Assembly: GCA_949358305.1 (NCBI GenBank)
Contig: OX442314.1
Span: forward strand, 64,551,369-64,615,368
Direction: 5' to 3'
DNA length: 64,000 nt
Source: Strigamia acuminata
Taxonomy: Eukaryota > Arthropoda > Chilopoda > Geophilomorpha > Linotaeniidae
The position numbers were made by a program, and so were the translations under genes. The first letter of the stretch is position 1; each line of letters opens with the position of its first letter. The notes below the pieces were generated by a model. It saw only the letters and a program-made list of their open reading frames with translations. It did not search any database and was not told where the DNA came from. Positions 29,379 to 40,040 of the stretch are shown here, in pieces.

Positions 29379-31462
29379 TTTTGTTCCGCCCGCGAGTTCC
29401 AGTTTTTTGTCATACTGTCGAGTTTGGCGGTGAGTTCCTTCAAGATTTTGTCTTGTTCCTTCGCGAGCAATTTCACTAGCTCCTCACGCTCTGCGGCCTT
29501 GTCGTCGGCTTTTTTCTTTGCCAGTTTTGGGCAGGCCTGACGCCAGTGGCCGTCTTCGTTACAGAAATTACAAGGGCTTTTCTTCTTTCCCTCCCGCTCA
29601 AAAGGTTTTTTGGGGTAGTCCTTCTTCTCGGAAGTCGCCTCTGTTTTCGGGTTGTGGTGTTCCGATTTTCTGGACTTCATCTGAGGTCGGTAGCTGGGCG
29701 CCAGTTCCTTCCCCATGTTTGCGTGTACCACATCGTTGATACCTTCGTCAGCCTCATCGCTTTCCGAGAATTGCTCAGAGTCTTCGCTTACTTCGTCTTC
29801 CGACTTTTCCTCGGCGGCGTTAGTTTGCGTGCGATAGGCCTTACTCGGAGGTGGTAAAGGGTTAGAAGCTTGTTGGTTTTTCTTTGAGGGGAGTGGCTCT
29901 ATACTTCCGTTTAGATAATTTCGCGATTGGAGCAGCTTAGTGGAGTCTATGCTGCGCTCCTGTATTCGTTGCTGTCGGGCCACTCCTAGAGCTCGCTCTT
30001 CTTTTGTCAGATTTTCGTTATACCGAGCATTTACTTCGGTGTGTTTCTTCTCGACGAAAGCTAGGATGGCTTTGAAATTATCCCCCTTAGGAGCGTTCAT
30101 TTCTCGTAGGACTTTGGTTGCGGTTTCGTTTAGTCCTTGTTCGAAGAGAGCTTTCTGAGCGTGTTGGTCAAATGGTTTGTCCATTTCACGGAACAGGCTG
30201 TCGGCTCGTTGTACGTATTCCCTCAGAGTTTCCCCGGGAGCTTGCTTCATAGAGCTTACTCTTTTCTGGATTTCTTGGCTCGTCTCGCCATATTGATTGT
30301 GGAACTTTATGACGAAATCTTCCCAGTTTCGGGGTTGGACATCAGCGTACCAGTTTCGGGCCCGGTTGATCAGCATTTCTGGTATTCCGCGTGCAACCAT
30401 TTCGTCGGGTTCCGCTCCTAAGCGATTAATCGTCAGGGCGACTTCGTCCAAAAACAAGTTGCCGGCGTTCCAGGATCCGTCGAACTTAATTAGTCTCAGG
30501 GTCGTCCACTTGATGTTGTTATCCTTGCGAGAATACAGCCATCGGTCTGCGGAGTAACGTTTCAACAATCCTTCGCTTCGATCGTCCTCCTCGGACTGTT
30601 GTCGATCTGCTCCGACCCGACGTCGTTTCTCTCCGCGTCTGGCCGTGTTATCTGCCGATCGTTTTTCAGTCCTCTGATTTACTAGGTCGATTACTCGGCT
30701 TAGCTCTGCGTAGGGATCCTTGTCCTGGTCGATCTCGATGCCGTGTGCGCAAGCTACCCGAGTTACTTCTATTGCTTTGGCTACCAGCTCCTTAGCTGTG
30801 TGAGACCGTTCTGGGGAGCTCTGTACGGAGTTTGGCTCCGAATGCTGGCTTAACCCGTTGCTTGGCGGCCGGATCTGGCAGTCCTTTGCCATTTCTCGTT
30901 CGATTATTTTCTGCTTCGCGAGCAATTCTCGAGCCAGCTCGCGCTCCAGTGCCATTTGTTTAGCTTGGTGTTCTTGTGCCAAGCTCTGTTCCATGGCAGC
31001 TAATTTCTCGCGATGCTCTCTGGCTAAATCTTCCATCAATTCGTTTTTCTTCTTCTCTAACGCGACTGTTCTTGCTTGGTCTGCGCGGGCAGCCTCGTTG
31101 ATCATTGCGGCACTTGTGTTTGCCGCTTTATTTAGAAGAGTCATTAGATCCATTTCACTGGGATCCTTTTCGACAGGTCTTGGGCTTTTCAATCCGAATC
31201 GAGGGTTTTCGAACGATTTATTTAGTCCGTTTTCTTCGTGAGAGCTTCCTGATCCTTCGAATTCGCCTCCCGTAAACGGAAGTTGTCTTGCAAGGGGAAG
31301 GCTTTCACTTGATGATTCCGTTGAAACTTTAGTCGAGTTAGTCTCGACTTCTGGTTCCACGTGGTTCGCTTCTTCCGCTTTTTGGCGTTCGATTTCTTCG
31401 GCTTCTTTTCTATCCTTTTCGTCGTTACGCCTTTTTCTATCTTCTGCGGTAGTTTTTGTCAT
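29375..31462 (-). CDS. gag: Gypsy-A gag, 695 aa
   Basis: ATG at 31462. N-terminal Lys/Glu-rich region, then a long coiled-coil-like stretch (residues about 130-200, repeated LAREHREKLAAMEQ-type heptads). A Retrotrans_gag-type capsid core follows (IKFDGSWNAGNLFLDEVAL, ARNWYADVQPRNWEDFVIKF, APGETLREYVQRADSLFREM), and near the C-terminus there is one CCHC knuckle, CNFCNEDGHWRQAC. It ends AEQK at TGA (29375-29377), overlapping the pol frame. Seven nucleotides before the ATG the minus strand reads CGTAAGAA, a possible splice donor (intron from 31469) for subgenomic RNA. The N-terminal extension and coiled coil are longer than in minimal gypsy Gags. Confidence 0.92.
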   Translation of the reverse strand: MTKTTAEDRKRRNDEKDRKEAEEIERQKAEEANHVEPEVETNSTKVSTESSSESLPLARQLPFTGGEFEGSGSSHEENGLNKSFENPRFGLKSPRPVEKDPSEMDLMTLLNKAANTSAAMINEAARADQARTVALEKKKNELMEDLAREHREKLAAMEQSLAQEHQAKQMALERELARELLAKQKIIEREMAKDCQIRPPSNGLSQHSEPNSVQSSPERSHTAKELVAKAIEVTRVACAHGIEIDQDKDPYAELSRVIDLVNQRTEKRSADNTARRGEKRRRVGADRQQSEEDDRSEGLLKRYSADRWLYSRKDNNIKWTTLRLIKFDGSWNAGNLFLDEVALTINRLGAEPDEMVARGIPEMLINRARNWYADVQPRNWEDFVIKFHNQYGETSQEIQKRVSSMKQAPGETLREYVQRADSLFREMDKPFDQHAQKALFEQGLNETATKVLREMNAPKGDNFKAILAFVEKKHTEVNARYNENLTKEERALGVARQQRIQERSIDSTKLLQSRNYLNGSIEPLPSKKNQQASNPLPPPSKAYRTQTNAAEEKSEDEVSEDSEQFSESDEADEGINDVVHANMGKELAPSYRPQMKSRKSEHHNPKTEATSEKKDYPKKPFEREGKKKSPCNFCNEDGHWRQACPKLAKKKADDKAAEREELVKLLAKEQDKILKELTAKLDSMTKNWNSRAEQK

Positions 31463-31534
31463 TTCTTACGATATAATGATCGATCGAAAGATCCCGGTTA
31501 TTATTTAAAGTATTGTCTTAAGGTTAGCAAATCT

Positions 31535-31552
31535 ATCCCGGACAGACCCCCA
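31535..31552 (-). other. Gypsy-A primer-binding site, tRNA-Pro-like
   Basis: On the minus strand TGGGGGTCTGTCCGGGAT, two bases inside the 5' LTR. It matches the complement of the tRNA-Pro 3' end at 15 of 18 positions by my recollection of that tRNA; the three differences are adjacent (TCT versus CTC). Confidence 0.65.
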
Positions 31553-31554
31553 CG

Positions 31555-32185
31555 TGTCGTGATTCGACTTTGTGGTTAAAGATAATAAATAATACACTCG
31601 GGAATACAATATATTTCAAATACTGCTTTATTAAAACACGCTTACTAATACAAATATAAGTCAAGATGTTTCCTGTGTTGGTCCTCGGATTCGGCTGCGA
31701 ATACGAGTTGCCGCTAAACAATGGCGGATCCAATTGTTTAGTCCTACGCGTGGTCTATGTTTGTTGTCTAGGGTATTTCCACGTGTTATTATGAACACGC
31801 GAGAATTCGCTTTCTCGTGCGAATTAAACGAATATCGTTCGAATATTTATTCTAGCGTAGATTGGCTACGCTAAATAAATGTGGCTGTTGTACAGTTGAG
31901 ATGGTCAGCGGGCACCGGTCCTCGATCAATCCGTGAAACGGCCTGAAAGGTGAGGTAAATGGTGCTCTTGCTGAAATGTGGTAACTGTAGTGTCGTTTCC
32001 GGTCAAGTATCGGCGTTATATACTAACCGGAAATGACGTCATATGCAAATCCTTCCGATTATGCAGGTTCGCAGAAACACGAGACTAGTCAGTCTAGTCG
32101 GTATTTCTAGCGCGCTCTAGTGGCGAGTATTAGTAACACAATAATCACCGCTAATTACTTCTTCAGGTGATGCCGAATCACCACA
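31555..32185 (-). repeat. Gypsy-A 5' LTR, 631 bp
   Basis: Direct repeat of 21155-21785 with two differences noticed. Followed at 32186 by the GGTA duplication and resumption of the BEL-3 integrase frame. Confidence 0.95.
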
Positions 32186-32189
32186 GGTA

Positions 32190-32548
32190 CGACTAAATAC
32201 GTCATCAATCGTCCCGTTCACGCGATTCGTCAGAAAGATTTGAGACGACTTGACCACAAGCGCAGACTCGCCTTATGGGAGTTCTGGCGTTTGTGGAAAG
32301 AAAGTTATCTTAAGCAATTACGTAATTTTCATGAAGTTAAAGGAGATCGACATCCCCGCAACCCCGAAGTTGGACAAATTGTTTTACTTGAAAAGGTGGG
32401 GTCAAACCCATACTTCTGGCCCTTAGCGCGAGTTGACGTTGTGTATCCCGGCGACGACGGGATAATCCGTGTCGTGCGAGTCACGTCTGCTGAAGGGAAA
32501 CAATTTCTCCGTTCGGTCAAGCACATCCGTGTGCTTGAGTTAGATTGA
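32190..32548 (+). pseudogene. BEL-3 integrase fragment 2 (C-terminal domain)
   Basis: Continues the frame of 20714-21154 across Gypsy-A: TKYVINRPVHAIRQKDLRR, LALWEFWRLWKESYLKQLRN, VGSNPYFWPLARVDVVYPGD and FLRSVKHIRVLELD stop. Collinear with the BEL-2 and BEL-4 integrase C-termini (DUF5641-like). There are no stops, so before the insertions this integrase was intact in the visible part. Confidence 0.9.
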
Positions 32549-32602
32549 CGTTTGAGAAATCGCAGTTCTTCCGGCGTTGTCTTCTTCCTGCCGGCAAGAC
32601 GC

Positions 32603-33654
32603 TGTTGCTAGCAACCGCGATGGAATCGTTAGCGGTTCAACTTTGGTTTTTGGACAGAAAGTGTCTTTAGATTTTGTAATAATCTTTTTGTCTTCATTTA
32701 GTATTTTCTAGCCTGATCGCCAGGAATTTGGAGCACTTACCTGCACTGATTTCTTGGTCTTGATCGTCTGGGACGAGCTGCGTTGCCATGCCAACTCGTC
32801 ACTGCATTAGATTTAAGTTTTAGTAGAGCCTAGAGCATTTTTCTCTTATGTTTGTATAAGTTTTCTGGCCTCCCGTGTTTGAGCGCCATCTCTTGATCTG
32901 CTTTGTAATTAGTGATTGTTGTTGATATGCCTTATTGACAAGTGTAAAAGTGTTATTTGATTTAAGTGACACTGCTCATGTCTTTGCTAGAAGTTTGAGC
33001 TGTGTCTTATGTTAGGATTTAAGCCTTTTGGGCAGATTGTTCCTTGCCCTAGTGCATTTGTTATATTAAGTATTTATTTCCTATGTATTTGCTTTATTCC
33101 CATGTAACTTATGCATTTCTCCTCATTTTGTCTGTTTCCATAGTCACGCATTCCAACAATGAGTGCGTGCTTCTTGTGTTGTTGAAACTTAACCCTAACG
33201 GTTGAGTTTTATTTTCCTCTCTCTCACTTTGGAATAAAACTACTGTTTTCTTCCCCAAACCAGTCTATTTCTTCTGCCTACATGATGTGTAGTGAGTAGA
33301 GAACCGGGCGCGCTTTCTCCTCCTACTGGCCGCCACTTTGTGAGTTGATTCGAACGTTTATGCCTGAGATCGTTAACCCTAAATTGCCGTGGTTGGGCCC
33401 GACCTTGTCTGGTTGCGCATGCGCACGTCCACACACCCACTATACTTTCACTTTTCTCCTGGGATTTCTTCCGCCATCGTCGCTGACCGTTTCCCCGTCC
33501 TGGTCTGTTGCCAGTGCTAGCAACAACATTGCTGTAATTTTTGTTTTCTCCGTTGCCATGACAACGGAGCATCTTTTGATTTTGTATTTCGCCGCTATCG
33601 GCTTGGAGCGTGCCGTAATGGCTACTGCGCATGTGCGGTTCCCAAAGAACCAAT
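32603..33654 (+). repeat. BEL-3 3' LTR, left part
   Basis: Starts TGTTGCTAGCAACCGCG at 32603, 55 nt after the pol stop, after a GCCGGCAAGACGC junction like that of BEL-4. Contains the X-box-like GTTGCCATGACAAC (33552-33565) and NRF1-like TGCGCATGTGCG (33626-33637). Interrupted at 33655 by Harbinger. Confidence 0.88.
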
Positions 33655-34206
33655 AGGGGGTTTCATTATATGGATGATTTTACAATTTTGTGATTTTGCA
33701 TTAATCACAAAATCATTATTTTTTGATGCCTCCAAAAATGGGATTACATTGAATTAACCCAGTCAATTTTGCAATTGTGTGATCTGGACAATTTTGTGAT
33801 TTTAGAGTATTGTCATGTGATATCTGTTCTACCAATCACATTCACATTCACTAAAGTGCAAGAGAGTAAAAACACAAAATCCCAAAATTATCTAAAAGGT
33901 AATTTTTGCATTTTTGCAATCCTGTGATTTTGAGGCTAGTCAAACTCAAAACAAAATGGAAGCAGCCAAGCTCTATCTAAGGAGCCAACTTGTTTTATCA
34001 TCAATAGGCGAAGGCATCCACAATTGTAGTCTATCTAGGAAACCATGAAATGATTCTGATGTACTTGTGAGTATTAATATGCTATTAATTGGACTTTATT
34101 AAAAAAATTTCATTTAATCACATGAATTGGGACTCGTTTTTTGCATCACATTTTTGGAATCGTTGGGTACAACTAAAATGTGCTTCACATTTTCGAATAA
34201 CCCAAT
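33655..34206 (+). other. Harbinger left subterminal region
   Basis: No gene. The AT-rich stretch has repeated CAATTTTGTGATTTT and TTTTGCAAT words (for example 33671-33685, 33788-33802, 33905-33932), mirrored in the last 220 bp of the element. Confidence 0.6.
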
Positions 34207-35276
34207 ATGGCGGACGATATGGCGGACAATGCAGTGGAGCCAACTATTGAAATTGACTTTAGAAAAAAAAGAAAAAAAGCAAGCACAGATCCTGCCTCAA
34301 AGGAGAAAAGGTTGAGAAATGCCAAGAAGTTTTGGACAGCCAGTGAAACAAATAAAATTGCCTGTCATGTGGTAGACAATTATCATCATTTCAAGGTAAT
34401 CACATTAACCTCATTAAACTGTCGTTGTGTGGCTGTGTGGTTGTGTAACAATTAATTTGCTTATGCCATTATTAAATTAATTTTAAATTGTTGACAGGCG
34501 GCTGTAAAAATGGATTTTTTTAAACGATTTTTGGATCAAGAACCGAATGCATTCCCGAACTGTACACCATTACAAATGAAAAACAAATTTGCAACAATGG
34601 AGGATACATACAAAAAAGTGAAGCATTGGCTGGACAGCACAGGAGCCGGTGTTGAACCAGATTCTGAAGAATTTGCATCCCTACATGGTTTTTATTTTTA
34701 TTTTGTAGTTTAAAATGTTTATACTAATACATCTTTTTTTTAGCCAAGGTATTAAATAAGTGCCCATGGTATGATATATTTGATGGGGTTATGGGTGAGC
34801 GACCCAACATTCGCCCACCTTTACTTCTAGACACCCTAGAAATTCCAACACCCACCACATCTGAAACACAAGATGAGGAACAGCCATTTGAAATATTGGA
34901 TATACAGTCTGATGATGAAAGCTTCATCATCACTCCAAATATTAATGATGAAGGCACTCAAAACAGTATGCAAGGAAAGTCAGCTTCAACAAGTTCAACT
35001 CTAACAAAGCTCAAGAAGGGTGAAAAAAAACCAAAACAAAGTGGATGTGAAGATTTATTTGCTTTAGCAATGCGAGACAGGGTGGTTTTAGACCAAAAGA
35101 AATATGAAGATGCTAAAAGTGTAGAGCTTAAAAAACTCACTTTAGAAGAAAGGAAATTTGAGTATCAGAAAAAAAAGGAAGAAGAAGACCGAATTGCAAG
35201 CATTAAAATTGAGGAAATGAAAATAGAACAACTTAAATTGCAAATTGAATTGGAAAAATTGAAGCAAGGTCGTTAA
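34207..35276 (+). CDS. Harbinger Myb/SANT-like DNA-binding protein, 3 exons, 303 aa
   Basis: Exons 34207-34395, 34498-34687 and 34744-35276; introns GTAATC...GACAG (phase 0) and GTTTTT...TTTAG (phase 1). The reading frame is continuous across both joins. N-terminal basic segment (FRKKRKKAS), then a Myb/SANT/trihelix-like domain (FWTASETNKIACHVV, MDFFKRFLDQEPNAFPN, MKNKFATMEDTYKKVKHWL). Next come an acidic middle and a C-terminal Lys/Glu coiled coil (LTLEERKFEYQKKKEEED, MKIEQLKLQIELEKLKQG). In Harbinger elements this partner brings the transposase to the nucleus and to DNA ends; that role is inferred from the family. It converges on the transposase gene, about 100 bp away. Confidence 0.88.
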
Positions 35277-35377
35277 ATGTCTATTCCAATGCAATGTAAA
35301 AGCTTTACAAAATGCAATAAAATTGACATAAAATGAAAATCTAATTATTCTCTTAAATACAAGATATTTTTTAATTT

Positions 35378-36815
35378 TTACATTACAATGCCATACATTT
35401 GCCATAACAATTCCATTACTCTGGGACGAATAACTGTCATAATGTTGTTATCATCTTCCACGTGATTTGCATCATTATTTGTGTAATCAGCTGTCTCATC
35501 CACATCCTCGTACTCCCAGTTGTCATTAATTTCAGTTAAAATATTATGAAGGACGCAGCAAGCTGTGATCCATTTTACAATCAATTTGTGCCCTCTGTGT
35601 TTGTCCATTGCAATGCGTAGGCCATGCCAACTTTGAAACCTACCTGATTGAAAGATGTTTTAAGTTTTTTAAAGTAATCTATTTTTGTAAACCTTACTTT
35701 TCAACATTCCATTCACATGTTCAACAACAACACGGTGTTCAGATATTTTTGCATTGAGTAATTTCTGTTTTTCATTTAGTATTCCAACATGTCTGAATCC
35801 AGTTAGTATTGGAAAGCAATTGGGATAACCTGTGTCTCCTAATATGTATTGCCCAGGTGAAAAATATAACTGTCAAAAATATATATGTTCAATTTTTATA
35901 GGCAATAGTGAATATATTTATATAAACCTGTGGTTGTTTGGATAGCAACGAATGTTTGAAAACTGTTGCATCATGGACGCTGGCTGGAAATCCTGTGATG
36001 ACATGGCGAATCACCTTGTTATAATCAACTGTCAGTTGCACCTGCATAGCGTATTTCTTTTTTCTAGAAAAATATGCTACTGGGTCAGCATCTTCTCTGG
36101 GTTTTGTGTACATAACAGCATCAGTCCCATCCACAAATGCAATGCATCCAGGGAACCCACACATTTCCATTTTATTACTAATCGTTTCACGCTCCTGTTG
36201 GGATGGCCATTTGATTTTTAGAGGTAGCATGGAATAAAACACATGGATTACTCTATTAGTGTAGTTAACTACACTTCCTTCAGAAATGCCAAACTTTGTT
36301 GCAATGTTGGCGTTAGATGCACCATTGCCTGAATGGCCAAATCTGTACAGGGCAACTGCTAATTGGAGTCCAACAGGTACGGATGGACGACCTTTATTTT
36401 CTAATGGTCGATTTAATGATGGATGGTCTATTCAAAATAAATTCAAAGTGAATAAATAAATAAATAAATAAATAAATTCAAATAAATGAGTTAAATTATA
36501 CTCAAAATACTACTTAATGTAATTACCTTCAATTAAATTTAATACATATTGGAATGAATCCCAGCCCATTCGCATTTGAATCCGGAATCTTCTTTCATCT
36601 GTCTTGTTCAAAAAATTCATGACCCACTCCCTAGATTTCATGACTGGTAAACGTATAATTGAGTATCGACAAGTATTAAATAATCGTTTAAAAATAAAAT
36701 ACTCCTCTATTTGATCAAAAAGGTCAGTTTCATCATCAAACAGCATGCAAAACATAGTCAACAAATCAAATTTTCGAAAAAAAATCTGTCTTCTATTTAC
36801 TTTTGGCATTGTCAC
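35378..36815 (-). CDS. Harbinger DDE transposase, 4 exons, 408 aa
   Basis: Exons on the minus strand: 36815-36527, 36427-35928, 35869-35698 and 35643-35378, all GT-AG; phases 1, 0 and 1 join to one frame of 409 codons with stop. The protein is a HARBI1/DDE_Tnp_4 type: HTH region (NANIATKFGISEGSVVNYTN), first Asp in AFVDGTDAVMYTKP, YAMQVQLTVDYNKVIRHV, PASVHDATVFKHS, second Asp in YILGDTGYPNCFPIL, Glu in HRVVVEHVNGMLK, then RFQSWHGLRIAM and CCVLHNIL near the C-terminus. All catalytic positions are present, with no stop or frameshift. Intron 1 contains an (AAAT)n microsatellite near 36448-36478. Confidence 0.9.
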
Positions 36816-37258
36816 AAATAAATGCAGAGCTCACAGTTCCTGAAACCAAGATATAGATACAGAAAACAGTATTTAATAAACTCACACTACACAACCTCAC
36901 TACAGCAACAACTCTAACCTTGAGAGATTCTCCAGGAAAAAGTGGCACCAGCTGGTGCCAAAAAAGTCAAACAAAATAATAGTGTCACTAAATGCTGCAA
37001 AATACCTACAAGCATTGTGTTTATTTCATGGCTATTCAGTAAAGAGGAAGTCATATGACTATTTACATGATTGCAATATCATGTGATCATTTTTGACATC
37101 ACAAGACTTGCTTGATTTTGTGATTGTGTTTTTTTTTTCTTTTGTGTTTTTGCAATTATGCACATCATTGGTGAAATTGATATCATGTGACAAATCCAAA
37201 ATTGCAAAATTGCTAAAATTGCAAAATTGCAAAATCACCTTAATTAATGAAACCCCCT
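36816..37258 (-). other. Harbinger right subterminal region
   Basis: No gene. AT-rich, with TTTTGTGATTGTG, ATTTTGCAATTATG-like and tandem AATTGCAAAATTGCTAAAAT words ending in the TIR at 37245-37258. Confidence 0.6.
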
Positions 37259-37261
37259 AAT

Positions 37262-37592
37262 GTAATTGATGTATTTTCATCACTCTTCTGTTTAACTTAG
37301 ATTAAAGAAGTTGTTATTAATTTTACTCCCGTTTCATGTTATTTATGCAATGTGGCGCGAGTAGTTAAGCCTTTCCCTGGATTAGCAATTGATTCAGCAC
37401 TCCATTGGATATCAATCAACGGTGTTCTCATTAATGCTCCATGCATTCAACAATAATTTTCAGTGCGGATTATGTGTTCTCAGCGCGGTTTTCGTACGAA
37501 TTTAACAATACGATCACTTGAGTTTTTAGAGGCGGGAAATTCAAATAGCCCCAACCCCATTCATCTCTATTCGGTGTTGACAGACCGCAACA
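37262..37592 (+). repeat. BEL-3 3' LTR, right part
   Basis: Resumes after Harbinger with TGTAATTGATG and ends GACAGACCGCAACA at 37592, closely matching 41269-41599 (BEL-4). Together with 32603-33654 it makes a 1383-bp LTR. The terminal 120 bp keep an open frame starting MCSQRGFRTN, the start of the BEL leader ORF. Confidence 0.9.
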
Positions 37593-40040
37593 TCGCAATG
37601 ATTTGGGAGAATAGATTTTTGATCTCATCACAGTTGACTTAGCACAAACACCACAAGATCAATGTCTCTGAATGTTCAGAAATAGTGTTTAAACCTTAGT
37701 AGAAGCCTTCAATGCAAGTGTTAGCAACATCCAAGCAATGATTTTTGAGAACGGACTTTGGAGCTCATTTGATATCACAGTTGACTTGGCACAAACACCA
37801 CAAGACCAATGTCTCTGAATGTTCAGAAATAGTGTGTAAACCTTACTAAAAGCCTTCAATGCAAGTTTTAGCAACATCCAAGCAATGATTTTGGAGAATA
37901 GACTTTTGATCTCATCACAGTTGACTTGGCACAAACACCACAAGTCCAATGTCTCTGAATGTTCAGAAATAGTGTTTAAACCTTACTAGAAGCCTTCAAT
38001 ACAAGTTTTAGCAACATCCTAGCAACGATTTGGGAGAATAGACTTTTGATCTCATCACAGTTGACTTAGTACAAACACCACAAGACCAATGTCTCTGAAT
38101 GTTCAGAAATAGTATTTAAACCTTACTAGAAGCCTTCAATGTAAGTTTTAGCAACATCCAAGCGATGATTTGGGAGAATAGACTTTTGATCTCATCACAG
38201 TTGACTTAGTACAAACACCACAAGACCAATGTCTCTGAATGTTCAGAAATAGTGTTTAAACCTTACTAGAAGCCTTCAATGCAAGTTTTAGCAACATCCT
38301 AGCAACGATTTGGGAGAATAGACTTTTGATCTCATCACAGTTGACTTAGCACAAACACCACAAGACCAATGTCTCTGAATGTTCAGAAATAGTGTTTAAA
38401 CCTTACTAGAAGCCTTCAATGTAAGTTTTAGCAACATCCAAGCAATGATTTGGGAGAATACACTTTTGATCTCATCACAGTTGACTTAGCACAAACACCA
38501 CAAGATCAATGTCTCTGAATGTTCAGAAATAGTGTTTAAACCTTAGTAGAAGCCTTCAATGCAAGTTTTAGCAACATCCAAGCAATGATTTTTGAGAACG
38601 GACTTTGGAGCTCATTTGATATCACAGTTGACTTGACACAAACACCACAAGACCAATGTCTCTGAATGTTCAGAAATAGTGTGTAAACCTTACTAGAAGC
38701 CTTCAATGCAAGTTTTAGCAACATCCAAGCAATGATTTTGGAGAATAGACTTTTGATCTCATCACAGTTGACTTGGCACAAACACCACAAGTCCAATGTC
38801 TCAGAATGTTCAGATATAGTGTTTAAACCTTACTAGAAACCTTCAATGCAAGTTTTAGCAACATCCTAGCATCGAATTGGGAGAATAGACTTTTGATCTC
38901 ATCACAGTTGACTTAGCACAAACACCACAAGACCAATGTCTCTGAATGTTCAGAAATAGTGTTTAAACCTTACTAGAAGCCTTCAATGCAAGTTTTAGCA
39001 ACATCCTAGCAACGATTTGGGAGAATAGACTTTTGATCTCATCACAGTTGACTTAGTACAAACACCACAAGACCAATGTCTCTGAATGTTCAGAAATAGT
39101 GTTTAAACCTTACTAGAAGCCTTCAATGTAAGTTTTAGCAACATCCAAGCGATGATTTGGGAGAATAGACTTTTGATCTCATCACAGTTGACTTAGCACA
39201 AACACCACAAGATCAATGTCTCTGAATGTTCAGAAATAGTGTTTAAACCTTAGTAGAAGCCTTCAATGCAAGTTTTAGCAACATCCAAGCAATGATTTTT
39301 GAGAACGGACTTTGGAGCTCATTTGATATCACAGTTGACTTAGCACAAACACCACAAGTCCAATGTCTCAGAATGTTCAGATATAGTGTTTAAACCTTAC
39401 TAGAAGCCTTCAATGCAAGTTTTAGCAACATCCTAGCAACGATTTGGGAGAATAGACTTTTGATCTCATCACAGTTGACTTAGCACAAACACCACAAGAT
39501 CAATGTCTCTGAATGTTCAGAAATAGTGTTTAAACCTAGTAGAAGCCTTCAATGCAAGTGTTAGCAACATCCAAGCAATGATTTTTGAGAACGGACTTTG
39601 GAGCTCATTTGATATCACAGTTGACTTGGCACAAACACCACAAGACCAATGTCTCTGAATGTTCAGAAATAGTGTGTAAACCTTACTAGAAGCCTTCAAT
39701 GCAAGTTTTAGCAACATCCAAGCAATGATTTTGGAGAATAGACTTTTGATCTCATCACAGTTGACTTGACACAAACACCACAAGTCCAATGTCTCAGAAT
39801 GTTCAGATATAGTGTTTAAACCTTACTAGAAACCTTCAATGCAAGTTTTAGCAACATCCTAGCAACGATTTGGGAGAATAGACTTTTGATCTCATCACAG
39901 TTGACTTAGCACAAACACCACAAGATCAATGTCTCTGAATGTTCAGAAATAGTGTTTACACCTTACTAGAAGCCTTCAATGTAAGTTTTAGCAACATCCA
40001 AGCAATGATTTGGGAGAATAGACTTTTGATCTCATCACAG
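37593..40040. repeat. Satellite block 1 (monomers about 140-147 bp)
   Basis: Head-to-tail tandem array. Each monomer has ATCACAGTTGACTTAGCACA, ACACCACAAG, CAATGTCTCTGAATGTTCAG, GTGTTTAAACCTTACTAGAA and GCAAGTTTTAGCAACATCC. Spacing is 140 bp (for example GACTTTTGAT at 38041, 38181 and 38321). A longer variant (GAACGGACTTTGGAGCTCATTTGATATCACAG, about 147 bp) recurs at about 37742, 38588, 39299 and 39588. Short minus-strand open frames of 86-90 codons across variant pairs are by-products of the repeat. No gene. Confidence 0.95.

Larger units (their letters stand above)
21155..32185 (-). mobile_element. Gypsy-A: complete Ty3/gypsy element with a third, spliced gene
   Basis: Spans 11,031 bp with LTRs of 631 bp each (21155-21785, 31555-32185) and target duplication GGTA (21151-21154, 32186-32189) within BEL-3 integrase. 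Order on the minus strand: 5' LTR, proline-tRNA-like PBS, gag (31462-29375), pol (29378-25296), spliced ORF3 (25110-21985), PPT, 3' LTR. I noticed only two LTR differences (G/A near 21387 vs 31787; C/T near 21480 vs 31880), so insertion is recent. All three genes are open, so the copy may be active. Confidence 0.96.
33655..37258. mobile_element. PIF/Harbinger DNA transposon, 3604 bp, apparently intact
   Basis: Terminal inverted repeats AGGGGGTTTCATTA (33655-33668 and reverse complement at 37245-37258). The target duplication AAT (33652-33654, 37259-37261) is confirmed by uninterrupted BEL LTR copies, which read GAACCAATGTAATTG at this spot (41260-41275, 49010-49025). It carries the two convergent genes typical of the superfamily: a Myb/SANT-like protein (plus) and a DDE transposase (minus). 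Both ends are AT-rich with repeated TTTTGTGATTTT / AAAATTGCAAAA motifs that could be transposase-binding sites. Confidence 0.95.
20714..37592 (+). mobile_element. BEL-3: BEL/Pao element, right part, host of copia, Gypsy-A and Harbinger
   Basis: Plus-strand element. Its integrase resumes at 20714 on the right side of the copia insertion, is interrupted by Gypsy-A (21155-32185), resumes at 32190, stops at 32548 and is followed by a 3' LTR (32603-33654 plus 37262-37592) that contains Harbinger. The LTR ends GACCGCAACA at 37592 against satellite DNA. The left half of BEL-3 (5' LTR, gag, RT) must lie left of this window. Confidence 0.9.

Noticed and set aside
33240-33656. ORFs on both strands in the BEL-3 LTR next to Harbinger
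   Set aside because: They overlap the X-box and NRF1-like region on opposite strands, with no homology to a known protein.
37689-39789. Repeated 86-90 codon minus-strand ORFs in the satellite (also 60412-60672, 61826-62086, 62813-63073)
   Set aside because: They are the same two satellite monomers read in one frame. They begin and end wherever variant monomers allow and have no gene-like context.
37593-40040. CRISPR-like array
   Set aside because: Repeat units are contiguous 140-147 bp monomers without spacers, in a eukaryotic genome.
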